From NCBI GenBank assembly GCA_903865435.1, contig CAIPJS010000076.1, positions 21,180 through 85,179 on the forward strand: DNA of 64,000 nt, given 5' to 3'. Shown here in pieces: positions 9,276 through 18,311 of the stretch. This DNA comes from an uncultured Bacteroidota bacterium (GTDB lineage Bacteria > Bacteroidota > Bacteroidia > Chitinophagales > Chitinophagaceae). Below the pieces are notes generated by a model that was given only the letters and a program-made list of their open reading frames with translations, had not been told where the DNA came from and ran no database searches. The translations under genes and the position numbers were made by a program. The stretch's first letter is position 1. Each line of letters starts with the position of its first letter.

Positions 9276-9347
9276 ATTATATTTATTGATAAATTAATTA
9301 AACCTTTTTTGAATTATTGCATCTTAGAGCAAATAAATCAAATCGAA

Positions 9348-10289
9348 ATGCGTACATCCAAATTTTTCTTATTCTTTATTGTTGCATTTGTATTCATTTC
9401 TATTGATTTAACTGCGCAGTCAAATACCAACGAAGACAGTCTTGGGAAGCCCGTATTTAAAATCCAATTGGATTATTTAAACAATTATGTATACAATGGC
9501 CGTGCCGATTCCATTAAGGCCCCGTATCAAATCACTACTGCTTCATTAAATTTCGGAAATGGGATTTATGCTAATTTGATTGCCAATTATTTACTAACAC
9601 CTAATGAAAATAGATTTGATTTTTTTGAATTTGATTTGGGATATCAATACAAATTAGGAAAAAAATGGACGGGTGAAATTTATGGCTCTAAATATTCTTA
9701 TTCTAGTCAAAGTAATTTATTAAATGGAGACATTACTAGTGATTTTGGAGCCACTGCTAATTATGATTTTGGAATTTTTCAATTCAATAATACATTTGAT
9801 GTATTTTTTTCAGGTAAGTCTGATTTTCAATACATGCCAGGTATCGAAAAAACTTTTGAATTTGGCGAAAGCAATTCTAAATGGGAAATCACCCCAGGAA
9901 TTTATTCTGTATTTAGTTCCTTAAATTATTACGAGAGTGTCTTAACAAGAAAACAAAACGCCTTAAAGAATTTAAAAACTAAACCTGGTCAACCAGCCAA
10001 TACTGTTCAAACAGCTAATGTATTGAGTACTACAACCATCTTAGAAAAAGGAGTTAAGTTATTGGACATGGAGATGAGTTTGCCTATTAGCTATCAAACA
10101 AACAATTGGTCTATTGAATTTACCCCAACATGGGCCATCCCTTATCATCCCATCCACACTTTAACCGTAAATAGTACTACCTTACCCAATGGGTCCACTT
10201 CTTCCAACACAATTGATTCCACACCTTACTCTGAAAGATTCTTAAACAATCAGTTTTATTTTCAAATTGGGTTCAATTACAAATTCTAA
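9348..10289 (+). CDS. Predicted outer-membrane beta-barrel protein
   Basis: This 313-residue protein has a signal peptide (MRTSKFFLFFIVAFVFISIDLTAQ) and a series of amphipathic strands rich in Tyr, Phe and Asn, and ends with QFYFQIGFNYKF, the terminal-aromatic signal of barrels inserted by BAM. I chose ATG 9348 over the track start because the longer form begins with TTG inside the terminator and would bury the signal peptide. No specific family is recognised; it resembles the small porin-like or transporter barrels of Bacteroidota. The half-MFS gene starts 2 bp after its stop codon, so the two are almost certainly co-transcribed. Confidence 0.72.
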   Translation: MRTSKFFLFFIVAFVFISIDLTAQSNTNEDSLGKPVFKIQLDYLNNYVYNGRADSIKAPYQITTASLNFGNGIYANLIANYLLTPNENRFDFFEFDLGYQYKLGKKWTGEIYGSKYSYSSQSNLLNGDITSDFGATANYDFGIFQFNNTFDVFFSGKSDFQYMPGIEKTFEFGESNSKWEITPGIYSVFSSLNYYESVLTRKQNALKNLKTKPGQPANTVQTANVLSTTTILEKGVKLLDMEMSLPISYQTNNWSIEFTPTWAIPYHPIHTLTVNSTTLPNGSTSSNTIDSTPYSERFLNNQFYFQIGFNYKF

Positions 10290-10291
10290 AT

Positions 10292-10864
10292 ATGGCATTG
10301 AATAAGGCTACTAAAATTTTATTGATTGCCTCAAGTTTATGGTATTTTGGCGAAGGTTTATTTGGCCCCCTTTTTGCCATATATGCTGAAAAAATTGGCG
10401 GTACTTTATTAGACATTACTTCGGCTTGGGCTATTTATTTAATTGCTATCGGAATATTTTACGCTGTTGTTGGAAAATTATTTACCCATTCAAAATTCAA
10501 AATTCATTTGATGGTTTTTGGATATGGTTTAAATGCACTACTTACTTTTGGCTATATTTTTGTACACAGTACACAGGAGCTTTTTATGTTACAAGTTGGC
10601 TTGGGTATTGCTGAAGCGGTGAGCACACCCATCTGGGATTCATTATTTGCTTCAAATTTAGAAGACAACGAAAATACCTTTCATTGGAGTTTAGCCACTG
10701 GACATACCCATTTTGTGTCTGGTATTGCCATTGCGCTAGGGGGCTTAATTGCCAATTATATTTCCTTTCAGGCACTATTTATTACCATGGGTTGTATACA
10801 ATTATTGGCCACCTTTACACAAGCCAAATTGCTTTTTTCGATAAAGAATGACTCAAAAAACTAA
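10292..10864 (+). CDS. Half-size MFS-like membrane protein (six helices)
   Basis: This 190-residue hydrophobic protein looks like one half of a major facilitator transporter. Six membrane segments can be placed at about 8-30, 38-60, 70-90, 92-115, 135-155 and 160-182. The loop between TM2 and TM3 holds VVGKLFTHSKFK, resembling the GxLxDrxgrr/k loop of MFS proteins. The frame ends with an ordinary stop, and only 69 bp separate it from the next gene, so no second half is present. It may dimerise or be a degenerate transporter. It is coupled to the barrel gene (2 bp gap). Confidence 0.7.
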   Translation: MALNKATKILLIASSLWYFGEGLFGPLFAIYAEKIGGTLLDITSAWAIYLIAIGIFYAVVGKLFTHSKFKIHLMVFGYGLNALLTFGYIFVHSTQELFMLQVGLGIAEAVSTPIWDSLFASNLEDNENTFHWSLATGHTHFVSGIAIALGGLIANYISFQALFITMGCIQLLATFTQAKLLFSIKNDSKN

Positions 10865-10933
10865 TCTAATTACTCTAGTTTTTCTGTAACTTCAAAAGGT
10901 CATTCAATTAATTTAAACAAAAATGTTCACACC

Positions 10934-12058
10934 ATGAGTAATGCTGTACCTAAAACGAATGTATCTAATAGACTTTTATCATTAGATGCTTTAAGAGGTT
11001 TTGATATGTTTTGGATTATGGGCGCAGAAGAAATTGTGCATACACTATTTAAAGCTACTGGAAATTCTTTTTGGGGTGGTTTTTCAGATCAATTATCCCA
11101 TCCAGCTTGGAATGGGTTTCATTTTTATGATTTAATTTTCCCGCTTTTTTTATTCATCGCAGGTGTAGCCACGCCCTATTCTGTTGGTAGAGAAATAGAA
11201 TTGGGTAAAACCAAACAACAGGTAATGTTGCGTGTTTTGAAAAGAGCTTTTATTTTAGTTTTATTAGGTTTAGTGGTAAACAACGGTTTACAAATTAGAC
11301 CCATTGCAGAGATTCGTTTTGGAAGTGTATTGGGTAGAATTGGCTTGGCTTATATGTTTGCTAATTTTATTTATATCAATAGCAAGAAACAAAATACGCA
11401 AATTGCTTTTTTTGCTATTTTGTTAATAGGGTATTATTTATTACTCAAATTTACTGCTGCACCAGGATTCCCAATAGGAGATTTAACACAAGCTGGTAAT
11501 TTTGCTTCTTATTTAGATCGTTCTATTTTACCAGGCAGGTTGTATTTAGGCAATCATGATCCAGAAGGTCTTATTTCTACCATACCTGCTATTGGTACAG
11601 GTTTATTAGGCATCTTGGTAGGTAAGTATTTAAAAAATAATACAGATACAGGTACGAGAAAATCAATTAAACTTTTGTTTTTAGGTACTTTATTTGTTGG
11701 TATTGCGCTTTTGTGGAATATAGATTTTCCAATCAATAAAAATTTATGGACCAGTTCTTTTGTCATGCTGGTGGGTGGATTGAGTATGATACTCTTATCT
11801 TTTTTCTATTTTATTATTGACGTGAAAGGCTATTATAAATGGGCTTTCTTTTTCAAAATCATTGGAATGAATTCGATATTAATATATGTATCTGGACATT
11901 TTATCAATTGGGAATACACCACGCTTGCTTTATTTCATTGGTTAGGTCAATTGATTGGGGCGCCATACAATATGGTTGTTTTGGCTTCTATGTATGTTGG
12001 CATTGAGTGGTCCTTTCTATACTTTATGTTTAAAATGAAAATTTTCTTAAAAGTATAA
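10934..12058 (+). CDS. HGSNAT-like membrane acyltransferase (DUF5009), copy 1
   Basis: This 374-residue polytopic protein belongs to the heparan-alpha-glucosaminide N-acetyltransferase/DUF5009 group, which moves acetyl groups across a membrane onto glucosamine residues. It starts with RLLSLDALRGFDMFWIM, the family's first helix, followed by HPAWNGFHFYDLIFPLFLFIAG; the His before WNG corresponds to the catalytic His of human HGSNAT. About ten membrane helices are visible. In Bacteroidota such genes often accompany glycan degradation. A paralogue follows after 37 bp, so the two form a tandem pair. The substrate is unknown; acetylation of an amino sugar is the best guess. Confidence 0.87.
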   Translation: MSNAVPKTNVSNRLLSLDALRGFDMFWIMGAEEIVHTLFKATGNSFWGGFSDQLSHPAWNGFHFYDLIFPLFLFIAGVATPYSVGREIELGKTKQQVMLRVLKRAFILVLLGLVVNNGLQIRPIAEIRFGSVLGRIGLAYMFANFIYINSKKQNTQIAFFAILLIGYYLLLKFTAAPGFPIGDLTQAGNFASYLDRSILPGRLYLGNHDPEGLISTIPAIGTGLLGILVGKYLKNNTDTGTRKSIKLLFLGTLFVGIALLWNIDFPINKNLWTSSFVMLVGGLSMILLSFFYFIIDVKGYYKWAFFFKIIGMNSILIYVSGHFINWEYTTLALFHWLGQLIGAPYNMVVLASMYVGIEWSFLYFMFKMKIFLKV

Positions 12059-12095
12059 TTGCTTTATAATTTAGTAAATACTTAATTTTAAGGGT

Positions 12096-13178
12096 ATGAA
12101 AAGATTGGCATCGCTCGATTTTATGCGTGGCTTGATTATGGTGCTATTGGCCTTAGAAAGTACAGGCCTTTATGAACATTTATTTAAAGCCACTGCGCAT
12201 AATTATTTAAATGGTTTTTTTGTACAATTTTTTCATCATCCTTGGAATGGACTTCATTTTTGGGATTTAATTCAGCCAGGTTTTATGTTTATGGCGGGTG
12301 TATCAATGGCATATTCCTTGCACAAACAAAAGCAAGAGGGGTTTAGTTGGAATAAGTCCTTTATTAAAATTCTTAAAAGAAGTGTTTGGCTATTTTTCTG
12401 GGGCGTATTGGATTATGCGGTCAGGCCTAAGGGCTTGTCTTTTGAATTATGGGATGTACTTACTCAGTTGTCATTTACTACTTTAATAGCATTTTTGGTT
12501 TTTGAATGGAAAACGAGTTACCAAATTTTATTTTGTATCGGGCTGTTGTTATTGACAGAATTTTTATACCGATTTATGCATGTACCAGGTTTTGATCAAC
12601 CATTTGTTGATCAACATAATTTTGGTAATTATATTGATACTGTTTTAATGAACAAAATAAATAGTGGGGGCTGGGTGGCCATCAATTGTATACCCACTGC
12701 GGTGCACACCATAGCAGGGGCCATCATTGGGAAAATATTTTTAAATGACATGAAGGCTAAAATCAATCATTTGTTTTATACAGCTGTTGGTTGTTTACTG
12801 CTTGGTTATGGATTAGATTTTATTGGTATTACACCCATTATCAAAAGAATTGCTACTAGTTCGTTTACCATTGTTTCCTTGGGTTATTGTTTATTGGGTT
12901 TGTTAATTTGTTATTGGTGGATAGACTTACTGAACCACAGAAAATATTTATTTTTCTTTAAAGTCGTAGGGATGAATTCACTTTTTATTTATCTATTTTT
13001 TGAAATTGTCGGAGCTAGGTGGTTGAATGAATATAGCGCTCAAATAAGTAATGGAGTTTTAGCCATGGTTTCTAGTCTTACCCTATTGAATCAAATTATT
13101 TCTTCCTTGGTTATTTTTAGCTTGGAGTGGGGGCTATGTTATTTCTTATATAATAAGAAAATATTTTTCAAGCTTTAA
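12096..13178 (+). CDS. HGSNAT-like membrane acyltransferase (DUF5009-like), copy 2
   Basis: This 360-residue paralogue of the preceding gene keeps the same core motifs in altered form: RLASLDFMRGLIMVLLALE at the N-terminus, HHPWNGLHFWDLIQPGFMFMAGVSM with the putative catalytic His at about residue 50, and a matching VVGMNSLFIYL near 290 (copy 1 has IIGMNSILIYV). Similar length and motif order suggest duplication followed by strong divergence. It probably acts on a different acceptor. Its stop codon directly abuts the stop codon of the convergent sulfatase-like gene, with no space for a terminator. Confidence 0.83.
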   Translation: MKRLASLDFMRGLIMVLLALESTGLYEHLFKATAHNYLNGFFVQFFHHPWNGLHFWDLIQPGFMFMAGVSMAYSLHKQKQEGFSWNKSFIKILKRSVWLFFWGVLDYAVRPKGLSFELWDVLTQLSFTTLIAFLVFEWKTSYQILFCIGLLLLTEFLYRFMHVPGFDQPFVDQHNFGNYIDTVLMNKINSGGWVAINCIPTAVHTIAGAIIGKIFLNDMKAKINHLFYTAVGCLLLGYGLDFIGITPIIKRIATSSFTIVSLGYCLLGLLICYWWIDLLNHRKYLFFFKVVGMNSLFIYLFFEIVGARWLNEYSAQISNGVLAMVSSLTLLNQIISSLVIFSLEWGLCYFLYNKKIFFKL

Positions 13179-15614
13179 TTATTTAATACCAAATATTTTA
13201 ACTTTTAAATTTCTCATTTGCAGGTTGATGGGGCGAACATTGGAGAAGAAGGACAAATCAAATACCAGACTTTTTGATTTGTTATAATCTTTTATGGTAA
13301 ACAAATCACTTGTAGAAGCTTGATTCCATTGCTTTTCAATAAAATCATTCTTTGTCATTTGTACAATATTGTGATTGGTCCAAAATAAGAAATTCCTTTT
13401 TTTATTTATTGTATCAATCATTGATAATCTAAAGGAAGGTTGATCTTCTAATCCAGGAGAAAGAAAATTGATCTCGGCGGACACTTCTACTGAAATGAAT
13501 TTATTATTTTTTGATATAGGTAATTCTGGGATAATAGTGCTATCGGAGAGTTTTGTGATGATATTTTGAATTTTTGGATTAAAATAATCAAGTAGTAATT
13601 CCCTTTTTTCATTAACTTCTAAATTTTGATTGGGGTACAATGCATTTTTTTTGCAAACCCAGTCGTTAATAAGTTTAAAATTATTTAATAATTTGAGCAT
13701 ATGACTTTTTACAGAATCATTATCCACCTTAATTTCAAGCAAGTCTGGAGTAAGCTTATACAACTGAGTTCCTGATAAATAGTAATCTTTATAAATATAG
13801 TCTGTAATTTCTCTACTCCATTCCATAAATGGCATAGATTGATTGTTTCTGAATGCAACTGCCGTATCCATGACATCTGCCATCCAAGGCACTTCGCTGG
13901 GTCTATTTTTTAAATGTGGGTAATTGTTTAAAATTAAGTTGCTGAGGGTGGGCGCTATGTTATTATGAGAATTCACTGAATAAAACTTCTTGGGTGCTTT
14001 TAACATAGGGGAATATACAATCAATGGTACGTGATAATCGTCGATTCCACCTGTAGATGGAAAAGAACCTATATGATGATCTCCCGTTATAATAAAAATA
14101 GTGTTTTTGTATTCTGATTTTTTGGCGAATTTTTCAAAAAAGTTTTTAATGCAATCATCAGCAAACATATAAGTGACCAAAACCTGCTTTGTTTCTTTTA
14201 AAATATTTTTTACTTTAGATGAATCTGGTATGGAGCTTATTTTTTTATCAAACAATTTACCATACTCTTTTTGCTGATCAAATAGATAGGGCATATGCGT
14301 TGTGCCTGTATGGTAAATATTTAAATAAGGAGTTTTAGGAATCGAATCCATTACTTCAAAACTCCTATTAAATAAGGCATCATCTGGATACCCCATGGTC
14401 CATCCTTCTTCACCAACGCCCATCATTTTATATTTAGAACTGTATTTGGTTAAAATCATATCCGTCCCTTGTAAACGCATATAGCCTCCCATATTGTCAA
14501 AGTCGGGATTAAATCCAATTAGAAATTTTGTATGATACCCGTTGGCGCGTAAAATTTTTATTAAAGACAAATGATTAGGCAGTACATTAATGACAGAAAA
14601 TCCGCGGTTTCCATAGGGAACCGAGCCTGTAAGTGCTGGTTGTGCTGCAAAGGTGCCAGGTGCGGTACTTAAGAAATTATTCCATACCAAACTCTTACTA
14701 GAAAGTTGATCTAAGAAAGGCGTAAAGCTCCCTGCATAGGCTTTGTCTCCACTAAAATCGCGAGACAAACCTTCTACTACCAATAAAACGATATTGGGCG
14801 GATTGTCTTTATCCAGATTAAAAAAACTGCCTAAAACATCTGAATGATTGTTTTTATGCAGTAAGGGATAATTGGGATTGGTAAAATCAAAGGGTTGATT
14901 TTTTTGATAAAATTGAACCTCGTTCATCAATTCTTGCTTACTCAATCTGGTTGCATCAAAATTATTTTTATCATGTATAAAATGATAAATGTCTGTAATC
15001 CAAAAATTGAATTTATTAGAAACTAAATAATAAGTTCTTTTTTCACTAAATCTATTTTCGGAAGGATTGGAATAATTTATAAACACTACACTCAAAAGTG
15101 CTGTGATGATCCATCCATTTTTAAATTTATTACCAATGACTATTTTTTTATTAAATTGAATTAATAAATAAAAATAAAGTGTAATAAAAAAAATAAAAGG
15201 AACAAATAAAGTAAAACTACTTGTCATCATTTGCTTGGTCGTAATCCAAGATTCTTGAATACTTCTTGTTAGTATCTCATGATCAAAAGGGGCATTTCTT
15301 TCAGAAAAAACCAAGATCAATCCAATATAGGTAATAATAAAAAGTACATTCAATAAATGTGCAAGGAATTTATTAATTCTAAAATTAAATAGGGAGATTA
15401 TAAAAAGCGGTATGCCAATAAGAACACTATATATTAAGCAAATCCAAATATCATAAATACAGCCGCTCATTTCATATAAATAGGATTTTCTATTAAATGA
15501 TTTAGATGCAATCAATACATATTCGTATCCTCTTAATAAACAAAAGGCGATGATTAAAGCTAAAACAGCTTTAATGTAAAAATTCAAAAATAAATCCCAC
15601 TTTTTTAAAATCAT
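13179..15614 (-). CDS. LTA-synthase-like membrane sulfatase-fold enzyme
   Basis: This 811-residue protein has five membrane helices in the first ~190 residues and a periplasmic alkaline-phosphatase/sulfatase-fold domain from about 265 to 600. Visible residues are the metal-binding VVEGLSRDF (near 280), the nucleophile region STAPGTFAAQPALTGS (Thr near 312) and ITGDHHIG (near 510). Relatives include LtaS and phosphoglycerol transferases such as OpgB; in a Gram-negative cell the likely job is moving a phosphoglycerol or phosphoethanolamine head group onto a glycan or lipid. An extra C-terminal region (about 690-811) is beta-rich and not part of LtaS. No Cys or Ser sulfatase signature (CxPSR) is present, so it is not a true sulfatase. 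Confidence 0.82.
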   Translation of the reverse strand: MILKKWDLFLNFYIKAVLALIIAFCLLRGYEYVLIASKSFNRKSYLYEMSGCIYDIWICLIYSVLIGIPLFIISLFNFRINKFLAHLLNVLFIITYIGLILVFSERNAPFDHEILTRSIQESWITTKQMMTSSFTLFVPFIFFITLYFYLLIQFNKKIVIGNKFKNGWIITALLSVVFINYSNPSENRFSEKRTYYLVSNKFNFWITDIYHFIHDKNNFDATRLSKQELMNEVQFYQKNQPFDFTNPNYPLLHKNNHSDVLGSFFNLDKDNPPNIVLLVVEGLSRDFSGDKAYAGSFTPFLDQLSSKSLVWNNFLSTAPGTFAAQPALTGSVPYGNRGFSVINVLPNHLSLIKILRANGYHTKFLIGFNPDFDNMGGYMRLQGTDMILTKYSSKYKMMGVGEEGWTMGYPDDALFNRSFEVMDSIPKTPYLNIYHTGTTHMPYLFDQQKEYGKLFDKKISSIPDSSKVKNILKETKQVLVTYMFADDCIKNFFEKFAKKSEYKNTIFIITGDHHIGSFPSTGGIDDYHVPLIVYSPMLKAPKKFYSVNSHNNIAPTLSNLILNNYPHLKNRPSEVPWMADVMDTAVAFRNNQSMPFMEWSREITDYIYKDYYLSGTQLYKLTPDLLEIKVDNDSVKSHMLKLLNNFKLINDWVCKKNALYPNQNLEVNEKRELLLDYFNPKIQNIITKLSDSTIIPELPISKNNKFISVEVSAEINFLSPGLEDQPSFRLSMIDTINKKRNFLFWTNHNIVQMTKNDFIEKQWNQASTSDLFTIKDYNKSKSLVFDLSFFSNVRPINLQMRNLKVKIFGIK

Positions 15615-15823
15615 TCAATTTTGGGGCAATAAGGTAAAAGGTTCCTATTAGAAATTTAAAAGGTTAATGCCATTGACAAAGATACAATATTGTAAAGTTT
15701 AAAAATTCACTTTATTCCAATACCATTTATCATTTTAAAAACAATATTTATTATAAATTCCCTACATTCATATTGGCTTTAAGCTCTTTGGTTTGAAGTT
15801 ATAAAATTATCAAATTTAACTGG

Positions 15824-18307
15824 ATGCGCTATTTTTTTCAATATCTTTTGTTGGTTTTATTTTTAACTTTGACAATGGTATCTTTTTCACAATCAATTGT
15901 CGAAAACACTGATAGTTTAGCTGGTAGATTTATAAGTCATTTAAGATCTAAAACCAATGAACAATTATTGGTACACACCAATAAAAGATTATACATTACA
16001 GGAGAAGAGATATGGATGAAAGCCTGGATCGTAAATTCATTGTCTCATAAGTATTATTCCCATAGTAAAACATTGTATATTGATTTAGTCAATGAAAAAG
16101 ATAGTGCAGTTGCTAAGCTGCTCCTTAATATTCCAAGCGAAAGAACCGAAGCAAATATTAAATTATCAGATTCATTGAAAGAAGGTTATTATTGGCTAAG
16201 GGCGTATACTGCGCATATGCAAAAACGAGATACCAATTCTATTTCTGTTACGCCATTATACATTGTCAATAAGAAATCGCCTATTGCATTTAATGAAATT
16301 GCTTTAAATAAAAAGTCAATAACTAGTACAAATAATACAGCTCCTTCATTAAGTATATATCCTGAAGGAGGGGAATTGATATCTGGTATTAATTCAGTAG
16401 TTGCCATAAAAGCGACAAATAATGAAGGCAAACCAGTTATGCTCGAAGGATACATTAATGACAATATTGATACTTCTGCTATCACTTGGTTTAAGACAGA
16501 TAGTTCAACTGGATTGGACAAAGTGGTCTTTTTTGTTGCTAAAAACAAAAACTATACGGCCAATGTGAAGTGGGAAAATCAAATAATCAAATTTCCTTTG
16601 CCTTTAGTGAATCACTTTGCGAGTCAAATTGCTATTAAAGAACAAAATGCCTCAAGCATTAAATTGGTTATCTCGCAAGGAGATTCCTTATATAAAAAAG
16701 GGAAGTATTCTTATTTATTAGGTATAAGCAGAGACAGTCTATGTTTTGCTAGTGTTGGCAATGACATGTTCGAAGTGTCTATTTCTAAATCCAATTTCCC
16801 TGCAGGCATCTCAAAGTTTTTATTATTCAATGAAAATCAGGAAGTGGTTAGTGAAAGAACAGTATACATTGACAAACCCAAAGAAGACTATTTTATAACT
16901 ACTGATAAACAAAATTACAAAGCAAGAGAAAAAGTAACCCTCAGCATCAATAATGGAGATTCTTTGTTACATCCAAGTTTTACTGCACTTTCGGTCGCAG
17001 TAACCGATGATAATTTAATAAAGGAACTTTCCTATTTAGATAAGGAAGAAAGCTTGCCTTTCACATTTTATGAATCAAAGCCAAGCATAGATGATCTTGA
17101 AATGCTTACTGCACCATTAATGTTCAAAGGGAAAAGTTTTAATAAAGAATCATCGTTACGTGCTCAATTGGCTAAAGAAATAGAAGTGTCCTCTGATACT
17201 ATTTTTTCAAATATCAATGGCCGAATTTTAAATAAGAAAAATATGCCTGTTTCCAATAGAATAGTTACGCTTTATACCAACAAGCGTTTCTATCTTTTTG
17301 ATACAGACACCACTAAAACCAATGGACAATTTAAATTTACGGTACCTCCTTATCTAGACAGTATCCCTTTTATTATTCAAGTGGCCAATTTAAAAGGGGA
17401 TAAAGTAAATGATAAAATTATAATAGATGTGACATCGCCCTTTCCAAGTTTTTCAACACCAATTTCTTTAAAAAAGAAACTCGTTCTGCAAAGAACAGAT
17501 CTGGAAAATTATTTTAATAATACAAAAAATTTTCAAGACGTTTATATGGGTAGTGGTAAAGAGTGGCTAAAATCTGTCATTGTCAAATCTGGTATTAAAG
17601 CAAATAGCTACAATGTAAGTAAAAGAGTAAGTAATTTTTCTACCATCATGACTGGAGAAGCGCTTCAGAAAATGAACCCCAATGATGCAAGTACAGGGTT
17701 GTTAATGATACCTGGTTTGCATTTAAGATCGGGTTATTTAACATTAGGAGGTGTTACTTCTTGGACAGTATCTGAAAAAGATGAGCCCTTGCTTATAGTA
17801 GATGGAGTGATGATGGCAGGTGGAAATAGTCAACAAGCAGATACGGATGCGATCAATCTATATTTTACATCTAGCCCTTTAATGCGCGCATTGCAAACCA
17901 TTTCACCCGATATTATTGATTTTATTGAAGTTCTAAAAGGACCAGAAGCTGCTTATTATGGATCTAGGGCTATGAATGGTGTCATTTTAGTAAATACGCA
18001 AAGAAAATCAAATTTTAGTTCACATTATGAAAACTACGGGGTATTGCAATATTACCCCGCATCTTATCATTTAGCACCTTTGTACAGCATGCCCGATTAC
18101 GAAAATTTAGAAGTTAAAAACGGGAGCTTTAAAGACAATAGGGCTACACTTTATTGGAATGGACATTTGTATAGTAATGCTAAAGGAAATGCAAAGATTG
18201 AATTTTATACTGGAGACATTAACACTACGTATACCATCACAGTTACCGGTATCACCAATGGTGGCAATATCATTTATAAAAAAAGCAGCTTTAAAAGAAG
18301 CTTATAA
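15824..18307 (+). CDS. Exported macroglobulin-like protein with TonB plug domain, no barrel
   Basis: This 827-residue exported protein has a signal peptide ending at about SFSQS (23). The N-terminal part (about 45-150) resembles alpha-2-macroglobulin MG domains (EQLLVHTNKRLYITGEEIWMKAW, EGYYWLRAYT). Further beta-sandwich repeats follow, with a carboxypeptidase-regulatory-like strand set near 460-540 (NGRILNKKNMPVSNRIVTL). A TonB-receptor plug domain lies at about 600-735 (EPLLIVDGVMMAGG, IDFIEVLKGPEAAYYGSRAMNGVILV). No 22-strand barrel follows; the protein ends in a short beta domain. Such proteins recur in Bacteroidota without a known function. It may work at the outer membrane with a separate barrel, which is an inference. 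Confidence 0.8.
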   Translation: MRYFFQYLLLVLFLTLTMVSFSQSIVENTDSLAGRFISHLRSKTNEQLLVHTNKRLYITGEEIWMKAWIVNSLSHKYYSHSKTLYIDLVNEKDSAVAKLLLNIPSERTEANIKLSDSLKEGYYWLRAYTAHMQKRDTNSISVTPLYIVNKKSPIAFNEIALNKKSITSTNNTAPSLSIYPEGGELISGINSVVAIKATNNEGKPVMLEGYINDNIDTSAITWFKTDSSTGLDKVVFFVAKNKNYTANVKWENQIIKFPLPLVNHFASQIAIKEQNASSIKLVISQGDSLYKKGKYSYLLGISRDSLCFASVGNDMFEVSISKSNFPAGISKFLLFNENQEVVSERTVYIDKPKEDYFITTDKQNYKAREKVTLSINNGDSLLHPSFTALSVAVTDDNLIKELSYLDKEESLPFTFYESKPSIDDLEMLTAPLMFKGKSFNKESSLRAQLAKEIEVSSDTIFSNINGRILNKKNMPVSNRIVTLYTNKRFYLFDTDTTKTNGQFKFTVPPYLDSIPFIIQVANLKGDKVNDKIIIDVTSPFPSFSTPISLKKKLVLQRTDLENYFNNTKNFQDVYMGSGKEWLKSVIVKSGIKANSYNVSKRVSNFSTIMTGEALQKMNPNDASTGLLMIPGLHLRSGYLTLGGVTSWTVSEKDEPLLIVDGVMMAGGNSQQADTDAINLYFTSSPLMRALQTISPDIIDFIEVLKGPEAAYYGSRAMNGVILVNTQRKSNFSSHYENYGVLQYYPASYHLAPLYSMPDYENLEVKNGSFKDNRATLYWNGHLYSNAKGNAKIEFYTGDINTTYTITVTGITNGGNIIYKKSSFKRSL

Positions 18308-18311
18308 AGTT

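Noticed and set aside
9249-9347. Long N-terminal extension of the outer-membrane protein in the ORF track
   Set aside because: It starts with TTG inside the terminator stem-loop and puts 33 residues before a perfect signal peptide. ATG 9348 is better.
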